Origin: Hedera helix
Taxonomy: Eukaryota; Streptophyta; Magnoliopsida; Apiales; Araliaceae
Length of the DNA: 64,000 bases
Reading direction: 5' to 3'
NCBI GenBank assembly: GCA_947179155.2
Contig: OX359266.1
Span: 45,290,039-45,354,038 of the forward strand
This document shows positions 47,801-58,299 of this stretch, piece after piece. The stretch's first letter is position 1. Every line of letters begins with the position of its first letter. A program made the translations under genes and the position numbers. Under the pieces are notes generated by a model. The model saw nothing but the letters and a program-made list of their open reading frames with translations, was not told the origin of the DNA and made no database searches.

Positions 47801-48069
47801 ACCGTTGACTATTTTTATTTAAAAAGGTTACTTCTGTCGTTTTCTATATCCGACAAATATTCCGTTGTGGGGTCCACAAATAATTTGTTATTTCGGCGCC
47901 GTCGTACGGCCCGAATATTCCCCGACAAAACGAATATTGTCCGTCAAAATAAAATTTGCACATAATATCCTTAACTTTCAATTTCGTCAATTTAACCACT
48001 TACTGTTTCATGAAAAATATATATGAAGAAAAATTAAATTTTATATTTCATAAAATTCGGGGTCTTACA
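44853..48069 (-). repeat. solo LTR, Tekay-like family B, copy 2 (3217 bp)
   Basis: Same family as 37452-40604, with which it is collinear and highly similar. It begins TGTGACGCCCCCAAATC, ends GGGGTCTTACA and has the duplication ccata at 44848-44852 and 48070-48074. It carries three copies of a 97-bp unit (ggtcataatcat...cagcctttg, about 45395-45660) where copy 1 has two. Different duplications show that the two solo LTRs come from independent insertions. Confidence 0.92.
46297..46539. repeat. four tandem 63-71 bp units inside solo LTR copy 2
   Basis: Same ttattcacca...gccgtaaggttattccc units as at 38809-39053, with a few substitutions. Confidence 0.85.
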
Positions 48070-48074
48070 CCATA

Positions 48075-49613
48075 ACTAAAAGGATTTCAGTCATCCACAA
48101 AAGCATCCACATTGTTCGACTCTTAACAATAGACCCTGTAAAAGTTAATGTAAGGGTGAAGCCCAGCAAGTAACAATCTTCACTATTTAGGTGGATCAAG
48201 TACAGTTTGCAAAACCTTTTTCGAAATAACTTTTTGTTCAATAACAATAGTAAACATACCGGTTGAAAATAAACTTTTCTTGTTCGATAATAATAGTCGA
48301 TATACCAAAATCAATAATTATAAAACACAATTCAAAGATAAATTTCGATAAGCTCAATATATTCGGTCAACGATTTTGATAAGTTCAATATATTTGATGT
48401 ATCTTTTAATCCACAGAACGACTAAGGTTACAGCAGTCCTGTAACACGGCCCTTATGTTCGATAATGTCAATGATACGCCCCCTACTAAGGTATCTTATC
48501 ATGCACGCGCCCCGAAGAGCGCCCCCGAAGGGTATCTAATGGTGTGCACCTTAGTAGGTCCTAAATTGTTCCGGAACTAACGTAAACACTAATGGTTTCA
48601 ATACATAGTCGGACTGAGGTTTCTAAAAGCAATTTTCTCAATATTTTCGATATTCAAAACTATACTTATTTCACAATTCAAAATCATATAATCTCATTTT
48701 CTAAATCAAAATTTTATTTTAATACTTGATCCGGGTTTTTAACAAAATATAAGTGTAACATTTTCATTCAAATGGAAGCCTTAAATAAAGAATAACAATT
48801 TTTGAAATAATACATTTAGGCATCCGAATAATTTCTAAAGCATACATAATTATAAACGATAATTTTAAAATACTAAATAGCTCGGAAAGTCACTTATACT
48901 ATACAGTTCGAAAATACTAAACAACTCAGAGAGTCACTTACCTCGATATTGCTGAACACAAAATTTAATAGTCGAACGATTCCTAAATATAAATTTATAA
49001 CAAATAAATGTTATTAGGACAATTATATTATTTAAGTTTTTCTTATTTCTTTTTCAAAATAACTATAAGTATATTTACAAAAATATTCTTTCAATATTTA
49101 ATCATTTTTCAAACAAATATTACTATTATGCCAAAATAGTAATCTAAATAGCAATAATAATTAAAACCAATAACGTTAATATAAAACTATTAACTAACAA
49201 TTTAAATACAAAACAATAATTAAAGCTAATAATATTAATCTAAAACTATTAACTAATAATCTAAATACAAAACAATAATTAAAGCTACAAAAATAATAAC
49301 AATGCAAAAATACTAATTACTAACAAAATATACAAAAATATCAACTAACAAACTAAATACAATATTTAAAATAGAATTGACAATACAAAAAAATTAAATA
49401 AGAAATGTACCCAAATATTACGAGTTCCGCAGATTGCCTACGTCCTCGATGACAAAATTTTAACTAAGGAGATCTTTTTATAAAAAGCCCTCACCCAACA
49501 AAGTCCTTACTCAAATTAGAGACCCTTAAGTTGGTGTGAGAAAACCAAAGGGGTAACATTCTATTTATAGCCTAAGGAATGAGATGGATTTTGCTAAGGG
49601 GGTGATGTGGGAC
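48075..49613. other. body of the third-family solo LTR, non-coding
   Basis: AT-rich, non-coding. A short GC-richer cluster with gccccgaagagcgcccccgaagg lies at 48508-48532, and low-complexity aacaataattaaagctaat repeats lie at 49150-49300. Confidence 0.6.
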
Positions 49614-49618
49614 TAAGG

Positions 49619-50150
49619 TGTTAAGATTTGTAATAAAACGAGAATTGACAAAGAACAAGGAAGAAAACTGTTTTATTGAATATTCATGCATTTCACTATA
49701 ACAGAGTATCTGCAAACTGCAGTTCTTGAACTCTCTCTCTCTAATACATTGATGATCTACTCTTATATCTACTAAGCGTCACTTGTAAGCTACTTAGTAA
49801 TTACAATATTACCTATCTAGCTAACTAACTCCTAACAGCTGCACTAAATATACCCAAACTGCTGTTGCTGTGATGTATTACTTCACAGTTGCTGTCATAT
49901 GAAACTGGTGATGTTAACATTGCCCATATCCTCCTTCTATGCCCTGTGTTTGGTTGCAGCTTAGTCCCATTCCAGAAGCTCTGATACAGTTGTATTAACC
50001 AAGCATTGCTTGAGCTTATGCTGTAATTCAAGTCTGCCTTGTTGCTGTGTTACTGAACTATCTTGCTGCTGTTCCACTGAATTCTGCTGCTGCTATAACT
50101 GTTTCTGTTGTATAGTGACATTATTAGCAGCTAAGCCATGTACCTCAATA
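49619..50150 (-). repeat. copia 3' LTR (532 bp)
   Basis: Plus-strand view: starts TGTTAAGATTTG and ends GTACCTCAATA. It is followed at 50151-50160 by ctccccccac, i.e. the polypurine tract gtggggggag on the minus strand. The last codons and the stop of the polyprotein lie inside it. Confidence 0.95.
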
Positions 50151-53100
50151 CTCCCCCCACAAGTTGGAGGGGCACAAATGTTGTGCACACCCAACTTGGA
50201 TAGCAGAAACCAGTGAGGCTGTTTGCCAAGTGGCTTAGTGAAAATATCTGCTAACTGTAATTTGGTAGAAATGTAAGCAGGCTTAATGAAACCATCATGG
50301 ACCTTTTCACGAATAAAATGACAATCAAGCTCAATGTGCTTAGTTTTGGAGTGATGTACAGGATTAGAAGCAATGTCTATAGCTGCTTCATTATCACAAA
50401 ACACAGTAATGGGCAATGGAACGTGTAATTGGAGATCTTTCAATAAAGCAACTAACCATAACAACTCACAAGTAACTGTTGCTAAGGCCCTATATTCAGC
50501 TTCAGCAGTGCTTCTGGAGACAACTGTTTGCTTTTTAGAATGCCAAGCAATTAAGGAGGATCCCAGCAAAATAGAATAACCAGAAATGGACCTCTTTGTA
50601 ATGGAACAAGATCCCCAATCACTATCACAAAAAGCTGTTAAAACCAAAGAATTATGCGAAGGAAAGAAAAGTCCTTGTCCTGAAGTTGCCTTTAGATATC
50701 TAAGGACCCTTGTTGCAGCTTGTAAATGAGGAGTTCTAGGATTTTGCATGAATTGACTGAGAAGTTGAACAGCATAACTAATATCAGGTCTAGTGATTGT
50801 TAGATAAAGCAACTTGCCTATTATGCTTCTATACTGAGTAGGATCTGACAAAACGTCACCATCTGAATCATTCAGCTTATGATGTTGATCAAGAGGAATG
50901 GTCAAGGGTTTGGAATGTAACAAATTATTCTCTTGCAAGAGATCTAAGACATATTTCCTTTGACTAACAGAGATACCAGCTGGTGAAGAACAGACTTCTA
51001 GCCCCAGATAATACTTGATAGTACCCAAATTTTTGATACTAAATGCATCATCTAAAAACTGTTTAAGCTTGTGAATAGTATGCTCATCATTTCCAACTAC
51101 CAAAATATCATCAACATAGATCAAAACAGCAATAAAAACAGCACCTGTTGAATGTGTAAATAAAGAGTAATCTGCATGAGACTGAATATACCCTACTGCC
51201 TTCAAGGAATGAGTGAGTTTAGCAAACCATTGCCTACTAGCTTGTTTAAGACCATATAAGGACTTATTAAGTTTGCAGACAAGATTAGGAGAAGATTTTG
51301 CACATGAAAGTCCTGGTGGTAGAGTCATATAAACTTCTTCCTCTAAATCACCATGAAGGAAGGCATTATTAACATCTAATTGATGAACGGACCACTTATG
51401 AGCAGCAGCAAGGGCTAGGAGAGTTCTAACAGTGATCATTTTTGCTACAGGAGCAAAAGTGTCATGATAATCTATTCCTTCAGCTTGTGTAAAACCCTTA
51501 GCAACAAGTCTAGCCTTATACCTTTCTATAGAACCATCAGAATTATATTTGATCTTGTACACCCATTTGCAACCAATAGCTTTCTTATTAAGAGGTAATT
51601 CCATTAAAGTCCAGGTATTGTTTGTTTCAAGAGCATGAAGCTCTTTATTCATGGCTGCAACCCATCTGTGATCACTAGCAGCTTGAGAGTACTTAGTAGG
51701 TTCAATAGTAGAATCAAGAGTAGCAATGAAAGCTTGATGAGAAGGAGAGAAAGCTGAATAAGAAAGATAATTTGTGATAGGATATTTAGAAGGTACCTGT
51801 GATGACTGATGAATAGCATTGGACAAAAAAATAGAAGGCTTGGATGGCATTGCATAATCCTTCCACCAAACCGGTTGCTGCTTTATTCTGGATGAATGTC
51901 TCAAGACAGGTAAAGAAGAAGAAGCAGATATATTCGTGGTAGATATATCTGGTGTAATATAAAGAGAGGAATGATCTAATGAGGTGTGTGATGAATCATG
52001 TATGGATGGAGGAAAAGAAGATGAATTATGATCAGAAGAATTATTGGAGAAATCATGCATAGGGGCAGGAGAATAATGGGATTTGTGAAGATCGAAAACA
52101 AAATTATCTATGTTAGTTGGATAGCATGATAGAGTATCTGGTGAAGCGACTGCAGAAACATCATTATTAGTAATATATGGAAAAATGTGTTCATGAAATA
52201 CCACATGCCTACTAACAAAGGTTTTATTAGATTTGGGATCAAAAACTTTGTATCCTTTTTGACCATGAGAATATCCAATGAAAACACAAGAGATGGCCCT
52301 AGCTGAAAATTTATCTGAATCACGATGATAAAGATAACATAGACAACCAAAAGACCTTAGATGTTCATAGGAAGGAGGTTGCTGAAATAACAATTCATGA
52401 GGAGTTTTGTAATTCAAAATAGGTGCAGGTAATCTATTGATCAAATAAGTGGCTGTCAACAAACATTCACCCCAGAAAATGAGTGGAAGACCAGATTGAA
52501 ACCTAAGTGCTCTTGACATTTCTAACAAGTGTCTATGCTTCCTTTCAGCTCTGCCATTTTGTTGTGGAGTATTGATACAAGAACTTTGATGAATGATACC
52601 ATTAGAGCTTAACAAATCATGCATATTATGATTGAAGAATTCACTGCCATTGTCAGTTCTTACAGTCTTAACTGTGATATGAAAATGATTCTTAACATAA
52701 GCAAGGAAAGAACGAAATAACTGAAAAGTATGGAATTTAGTAGGCATTAAGTAAGTCCAAGTGGCTCTACTGAAATCATCAACAATGGTAAGGAAATATT
52801 TACAACCTTTATTAGTTGGAACTTTATAAGGTCCCCAAAGATCACAATAAATGAGATCAAAAATAGAACTAGATCTATGAAGACTAACTGGGAAAGATAA
52901 CCTTGACTGTTTTGCTAGTGGACAAATGGAACAAGATTTATTACAATCAGTAGGAGAATCAGAAAAAATAACATCAATTTTCTGGAGGATCTTATCAGAA
53001 GCATGACCAAGCCTATTATGCCAAAGTCTGCCTTTATTGTAATGAACATTATGAGTAGAAGTAAAAGAATTAGCAACAACAGCTGGATTATGAGGAGTAA

Positions 53101-54967
53101 GCAACTCATACAATCCTCCTTTCTCTTCACCAACTGCTATGATGTTCATCATTTTCAGGTCCTGAAACAGACATTTATGAGGCAAAAACATGACTTTGCA
53201 ATGAGAGTCTGTAATTAATTTGCTAACTGAAAGCAAATTATAATGGAAAGAAGGCACATAGAACACATTGTACAATGTGAGATAAGAGTTGATATGAACA
53301 GAACCTGTTTTAGTAACTTTTATTTGAGTATGAGTAGGCAAAGAGATATAAACAGGTTTTTCTAGCATTGTAACAGACTGTAACAGATCAATATTATGAC
53401 ACATATGATCTGTTGCGCCTGTATCAATAATCCAGGATGAGGAATTATGAGTAGTGGTAAACAGACAAGAAGTAGTTAAACCTGCCAAGTGATCTTCTGG
53501 GGATAGTTGAAGCATATTGCCTTTGTTCATTATTTGCATCATATGAGATACTTGATTCTGCAATTGCTGAAATTGCTCTATGATATGAGAGTTATCAAAT
53601 TGGTTATGAGATCCAAGTTGAATACTATTTTCTGAATCCTCTACTTCAGTTGTAGTAGTGATATTTGCTTTTGGTGAAAATTTTCTGACAGTATTCTGAT
53701 ATGGAACTGTTGGTTTGTGAGAAAAGTGTCCTTTGAAACCACTCATTGGTATAAAACCAGTAGAATCTCCATGTCTCCTATGTTGTGAATGATTGAAAAA
53801 CTGAGAGTTATCAAAATTTCCTCCAGTTCTTCTGTATTGCTGGAAATCTGGATCACCAGGCTTTTTCTTTCCTTTGTTAGCAGGATTTCCCGGATGATTA
53901 GGAGGGAAACCAACAATCTGAAAACACTTATCAATGGTGTGATTCTCTCTTCCACAATTAGCACAACCACCATGATTTGGCTTATTCACATAGTTAGAAA
54001 AATTCTCATTTCTAGCACCAACTGAGCCTGCTATAGTACCAACTGATCCTGCCAGGAAAGTATTGCTTGATTCAGGTATATAACCTTGCTTCATTTTCTC
54101 ATCTTGTTTAATCAAGGCATAGGCATGATTAACATCAGGAAGAGGATTCATCATCAATATCTGTCCTCTAGCTGCAGCAAAATTATCATGTAGTCCCATT
54201 AAGAATTGAAGTAATTTCCTCCTACTTTCCCTTTCTTCCAAGACTTGATAAGCTCCACAAGTACACTCAACTGTAGGTTCTAGGGCATTATATTCATCCC
54301 AATATCCCTTCATCTTATGAAAATACAATTCAACAGATTTGTTATCTTGTTCAAGTGAATGTAAATCTCTTTGTAACTGATAAATCCGATGACCATCAAT
54401 ACTAGAAAATCTGTCTTGCAATTCTTTCCACATCTGAGAAACATTAGTAATGAAGTTTAAACTGTCCCCAATTTCAGTAGAAACTGTGTTCAAAATCCAA
54501 GAAATGATCATATCATTTACCCTGGCCCAGTGAGGATACAAAGCTGATTCAAGTGCAGGTTTCTCATATGTTCCGTTAACAATAACCAGTTTGTTCTTAG
54601 CAGATAAAGCAATTTGAATGGAACGTTTCCATGAGCCATAATTTTCAGTACCAGTAAGCTTCTTTGATATCAAGATTAATCCAGGATGATCATTCGAATG
54701 TAGATACAAAGGATGGTAAACAGAGTTTAATGGAGAGTTAGCATCATTAACCTGATTCAAAAAAGCTTGATCAGTTTCATTGTGTACCAGAGGTGGAGCT
54801 CTATTGTTGTTGTTATTCTGATTTCGAGTTTGATTCTGTAAATTTGAAGAAGAGCTCTGATTGTTTCCAGAAGAGGATCCAGCAACCATAGCTGCATAAG
54901 TATTCATCAGTCTAGGGTTTCCAACTCTTGAAGAAAACCAATTCGAATTGATAAATCTGATTAACAA
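50093..54967 (-). CDS. Ty1/copia gag-pol polyprotein, intact (1624 aa)
   Basis: Gag occupies about residues 1-480 with one CCHC knuckle (Cys335, CANCGRENHTIDKC). Protease has the triad at Asp515 (IIDTGATDHMCH). Integrase has a zinc finger (about 655-695) and a D-D-35-E set at Asp709, Asp772 and Glu808. RT has the YVDD box at 1284-1287 and RNase H has Asp1448 in FCDSDWGSC; the end is near KHIELDCHFIREKV and DIFTKPLGK. The reading frame is unbroken. It starts 39 bp after the primer binding site; Met21 is an alternative start. The C-terminal 20 or so residues are encoded by the polypurine tract and 3' LTR, with the TAG at 50093-50095. Confidence 0.96.
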   Translation of the reverse strand: MLIRFINSNWFSSRVGNPRLMNTYAAMVAGSSSGNNQSSSSNLQNQTRNQNNNNNRAPPLVHNETDQAFLNQVNDANSPLNSVYHPLYLHSNDHPGLILISKKLTGTENYGSWKRSIQIALSAKNKLVIVNGTYEKPALESALYPHWARVNDMIISWILNTVSTEIGDSLNFITNVSQMWKELQDRFSSIDGHRIYQLQRDLHSLEQDNKSVELYFHKMKGYWDEYNALEPTVECTCGAYQVLEERESRRKLLQFLMGLHDNFAAARGQILMMNPLPDVNHAYALIKQDEKMKQGYIPESSNTFLAGSVGTIAGSVGARNENFSNYVNKPNHGGCANCGRENHTIDKCFQIVGFPPNHPGNPANKGKKKPGDPDFQQYRRTGGNFDNSQFFNHSQHRRHGDSTGFIPMSGFKGHFSHKPTVPYQNTVRKFSPKANITTTTEVEDSENSIQLGSHNQFDNSHIIEQFQQLQNQVSHMMQIMNKGNMLQLSPEDHLAGLTTSCLFTTTHNSSSWIIDTGATDHMCHNIDLLQSVTMLEKPVYISLPTHTQIKVTKTGSVHINSYLTLYNVFYVPSFHYNLLSVSKLITDSHCKVMFLPHKCLFQDLKMMNIIAVGEEKGGLYELLTPHNPAVVANSFTSTHNVHYNKGRLWHNRLGHASDKILQKIDVIFSDSPTDCNKSCSICPLAKQSRLSFPVSLHRSSSIFDLIYCDLWGPYKVPTNKGCKYFLTIVDDFSRATWTYLMPTKFHTFQLFRSFLAYVKNHFHITVKTVRTDNGSEFFNHNMHDLLSSNGIIHQSSCINTPQQNGRAERKHRHLLEMSRALRFQSGLPLIFWGECLLTATYLINRLPAPILNYKTPHELLFQQPPSYEHLRSFGCLCYLYHRDSDKFSARAISCVFIGYSHGQKGYKVFDPKSNKTFVSRHVVFHEHIFPYITNNDVSAVASPDTLSCYPTNIDNFVFDLHKSHYSPAPMHDFSNNSSDHNSSSFPPSIHDSSHTSLDHSSLYITPDISTTNISASSSLPVLRHSSRIKQQPVWWKDYAMPSKPSIFLSNAIHQSSQVPSKYPITNYLSYSAFSPSHQAFIATLDSTIEPTKYSQAASDHRWVAAMNKELHALETNNTWTLMELPLNKKAIGCKWVYKIKYNSDGSIERYKARLVAKGFTQAEGIDYHDTFAPVAKMITVRTLLALAAAHKWSVHQLDVNNAFLHGDLEEEVYMTLPPGLSCAKSSPNLVCKLNKSLYGLKQASRQWFAKLTHSLKAVGYIQSHADYSLFTHSTGAVFIAVLIYVDDILVVGNDEHTIHKLKQFLDDAFSIKNLGTIKYYLGLEVCSSPAGISVSQRKYVLDLLQENNLLHSKPLTIPLDQHHKLNDSDGDVLSDPTQYRSIIGKLLYLTITRPDISYAVQLLSQFMQNPRTPHLQAATRVLRYLKATSGQGLFFPSHNSLVLTAFCDSDWGSCSITKRSISGYSILLGSSLIAWHSKKQTVVSRSTAEAEYRALATVTCELLWLVALLKDLQLHVPLPITVFCDNEAAIDIASNPVHHSKTKHIELDCHFIREKVHDGFIKPAYISTKLQLADIFTKPLGKQPHWFLLSKLGVHNICAPPTCGGSIEVHGLAANNVTIQQKQL

Positions 54968-55005
54968 TATAAGAAATCAAATGAATCGCAGAACCAGGAT
55001 CTACA

Positions 55006-55017
55006 GCTCTGATACCA
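55006..55017 (-). other. copia primer binding site
   Basis: gctctgatacca, i.e. tggtatcagagc on the minus strand, is a perfect complement to the 3' end of initiator tRNA-Met and directly adjoins the 5' LTR with no spacer. Confidence 0.9.
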
Positions 55018-55549
55018 TGTTAAGATTTGTAATAAAACGAGAATTGACAAAGAACAAGGAAGAAAACTGTTTTATTGAATATTCATGCATTTCACTATAA
55101 CAGAGTATCTGCAAACTGCAGTTCTTGAACTCTCTCTCTCTAATACATTGATGATCTACTCTTATATCTACTAAGCGTCACTTGTAAGCTACTTAGTAAT
55201 TACAATATTACCTATCTAGCTAACTAACTCCTAACAGCTGCACTAAATATACCCAAACTGCTGTTGCTGTGATGTATTACTTCACAGTTGCTGTCATATG
55301 AAACTGGTGATGTTAACATTGCCCATATCCTCCTTCTATGCCCTGTGTTTGGTTGCAGCTTAGTCCCATTCCAGAAGCTCTGATACAGTTGTATTAACCA
55401 AGCATTGCTTGAGCTTATGCTGTAATTCAAGTCTGCCTTGTTGCTGTGTTACTGAACTATCTTGCTGCTGTTCCACTGAATTCTGCTGCTGCTATAACTG
55501 TTTCTGTTGTATAGTGACATTATTAGCAGCTAAGCCATGTACCTCAATA
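55018..55549 (-). repeat. copia 5' LTR (532 bp)
   Basis: Identical by reading to 49619-50150. Followed by the target duplication taagg at 55550-55554. Confidence 0.95.
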
Positions 55550-55613
55550 TAAGGCTTGATGGTTTCCTATTTACATGACGAGGGACTTGGAAACTTAGGA
55601 GTATTACATCTTA

Positions 55614-57880
55614 CTTGGCGGAAAATACGGCATCAACACCCCTTTTCTTCCATCAATGAAGTTTATTTTGCTGTCTAATAGAAATTTAGGTTGGAGGTTG
55701 GTCTCAGAAAACAAGTTTCTGCTTAAATGGTCCTTTAACAGAAAATATAGTTAGCAATACAAAAACCTTGAGTGTTTATTGTTTATTCGGAAAGAATTAT
55801 GAATACTAATTACGTTTCTTAGTAATAGGTTGTTTACTGATCCTATTGAAGGGATATCATACTCGAGGCTTTATAGCAGTGCAGATGATGACACTAAGCA
55901 ATTACTAATTGGTGAGAAGAATGGGGTGGATCCCATTTGATTGTCTTTCTGATGATACAGGGGGATAATAAAATTCAAAAGTGAATAACACTTGTGGTAG
56001 AGAATGCTTCATCTACAGGAAAAAAAGTTATATTTTTTACGTTTCTGGTTGGTACCTAAAATGTGATTGATCTATGCCATGACTTATTTTTCTCCTGGTT
56101 TGGAAAGAGGATGATATGATCAAATTGTCTTGTCAAGTTTAATTGTTTTTTCCCTCAATTAGAAATAATCTTTTCTCCATTTCAGCTTTCAACAGTTCTT
56201 CTCCTGCAGAAATTTAGTTTGGTGAGGGGAAATCTTTGGTTTTGTTGAATGTAGAGGGAATTGAAGGTAGAATTCTCCCGATGTCAACTCATGGACTTGT
56301 TCCTTCAGCCCTTTTCTATCTATTGGTATTTTATATGATCAACAGACTTGAGTTGAATTTGTGGTTCTTTTTCTGAAGCCTGTAATCCCCATAACGCTCC
56401 TGTAATTTGAACAAAAAAACTTGCTTCAGAAAAGTTCATGCACTTTCCTGCTTTTGTCCTCAGTCTTGCTTTTGAATGTAAGCCACTTCATGCTTTTAAT
56501 CAGTAATGAACAGCCAAGGGGCGAATGGTTTCAGTCCTGTGCTCCCCGTGAATTTGAATGCATTAGTAAACAGGATGGCATCCTGCTTAACATGTAGAGA
56601 CTATTATGATTCAGGTGAGGATGTTATCATAAATAAAGGTATTGTATTCCAAACATAAGTCAAGCCCTCAATGTTTTGGATTCATGGAAAGTTGCACGTC
56701 GGAAATTCAACAATTTCAGCATTGAAGAGCTATTTTTTGACCTTGTTTATTTATAAGCTAATCTCTCAAAGTAGGTGGTCATTCAACAGATTGATTTTAG
56801 ATCTGGATTTTGCTCACAATCAATCCAGGCATTTAGGTTGGTAAGTTATCACTGAACCATAAACTCCATTTGTTTATTAGCAAATGAATCAGCCTGGGTG
56901 TAAGTGTGATCTGGTATATTATTCATCCAGTCTGATAAAGTGATAATGAAATGTCGGCATATTATATATTTTTGTTCTCAATTTTTACCTCTTCAGTATC
57001 TCTAGTTCATGACTGTCTGTACTATTGGTAGTAGAGTCAAGCTGTGTATTAAAACATAAATCAAACTCATATGTTCTGATGCGGGACTGAAATATCACAA
57101 TCTCCTTCACTTAAATTCCTGATGTTCTCATGAAGCCTAATCCAATTACTAATAGCCCAGTAGCTTTCTCTCTAGTCATTGTGAGATAATATCAACTGCC
57201 TTCATGTCCCCACCTGAGACACTTCTAGCAATTGCAGGATAATACCACACAGATTTTGTCCCTCCGACAAACTGACTGGATCCGATCTGAGTTTTCGAAA
57301 CATGGCTCTAATACCATTAGTAACGACCCAGGTCTAACTGAGTCCTAGATTCCCTCTATACAAGTAAATGTGGTTGCTACGCTAAAGGCAGCATCTTGAA
57401 TTGAGCATAGTGATATTAGAGTTCCAAAATTTTGCAACTTGTACCAATATATCTTGATCTCAGGTATCTCCATGTTGTGGACTCAAAAACGCTTGACCGT
57501 ACTTGTTTTAAGTTCTTTGACAAATCCACGTGTGCAGCAGTAAGATCATTTCCTACAAAAATCTTGCAAACATTTGGGGTACATATTATTGTTTAATGAT
57601 CAATGATAAACCATATGGATGATACTTGTACTTTGAATGATCTTCTTAGAAGACAAAGTTTGGATACCACTCTAGTGGCAAATGAAGTGGTAGAGAATTT
57701 GTGGAGACGAGGCTGCAAGTTCAAAACTTGAATTTGAATTTGAGAAATCCTAGCATGAGGTGTTTGGGATATTTCTTGATAAGATTTTTCAGAGAAAGAG
57801 CTTTGGAGTTAGATGGAGTAAAAGGGTTAGCAGGTTTTCATTCTTTTTTCCCTCTCAGTCATCGTCATTGGGCAACTAGA
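55614..57880. other. unrecognised sequence with a possible old retroelement leader
   Basis: No gene found. At 57303-57314 the plus strand reads ggctctaatacc next to attagtaacgaccc; on the minus strand this resembles an LTR end followed by a degenerate tRNA-iMet primer site (ggtattagagcc). It may be the remains of an LTR element, but flanking LTR copies were not identified. Confidence 0.35.
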
Positions 57881-57889
57881 CCCTTAAAT

Positions 57890-58290
57890 AAGATTTATGG
57901 GGGGTGAGACAGGGCGATAACATGTCTGTTTTTCTTTCTTACTTTGGTGGCGGATGTCCTTTGTAGGATGCTTAGCAGGGTGACGAGGTAGGTCTTTTGG
58001 TTGGGTGCACTGTAGGTTAGACCAATTTTGGTCTCAAGGTGAAACTATAAATAGTAGTCTTCCGGGTCGTAATATGGAGGTAAAATCCTTTACTGACTAT
58101 ACCCTCTATAGCGGTTTGTGAGACATTTGGATGGGTGGAAAGGAACCTATTTTCTTTAGGGATGGGGCCTTCCTGGGGGTGGGGTGTCCATCTGTTTGAT
58201 TTAATTCTGCCTTTTGAGTATCTAAATTTCATTTCTTTTATTAAGATTCCTATAGGCATGCCTAATTTTCCTGAGAGGATCATGTAACCT
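57890..58290 (+). pseudogene. LINE (L1-type) reverse transcriptase relic
   Basis: The reading contains GVRQGDNMS followed, after a frameshift, by LTLVADVLCRML, which resembles the conserved LINE RT segment after the G-x-RQGD motif. A further FGLKVKL-like segment lies at about 58027. The frame has several stops and the palm-domain aspartate pair is not found. It is a short, dead fragment. Confidence 0.5.
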
Positions 58291-58299
58291 TTTACTTGG

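Larger units (their letters stand above)
49619..55549 (-). mobile_element. complete young Ty1/copia retrotransposon (5931 bp)
   Basis: It has 532-bp LTRs at both ends, the duplication taagg (49614-49618 and 55550-55554), a primer binding site, a polypurine tract and one uninterrupted gag-pol ORF. On reading, the LTRs show no difference, so insertion is very recent and the copy may be competent to move. In element orientation the LTR starts TATTGAGG and ends TTAACA, a non-canonical TA..CA pair. It sits inside the solo LTR 44609-55608. Confidence 0.95.
44609..55608 (-). repeat. solo LTR of a third LTR family, split by two later insertions
   Basis: Terminal sequences TGTAACACCCAGAACC (44609) and GGAGTATTACA (ending 55608) are flanked by the duplication tctta (44604-44608 and 55609-55613). 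Subtracting the solo LTR 44853-48069, the copia element 49619-55549 and their duplications leaves about 1.84 kb. There is no internal coding region, so it is a solo LTR read on the minus strand (ends GGGTGTTACA). Remaining parts are 44609-44852, 48075-49618 and 55555-55608. Confidence 0.85.

Noticed and set aside
37452..48069. A single LTR retrotransposon with 3.2-kb LTRs and a 4.2-kb interior
   Set aside because: The two LTRs have different flanking duplications on both sides, and the sequence between them is Tat element, viral relic and part of another LTR, so they are two solo LTRs.
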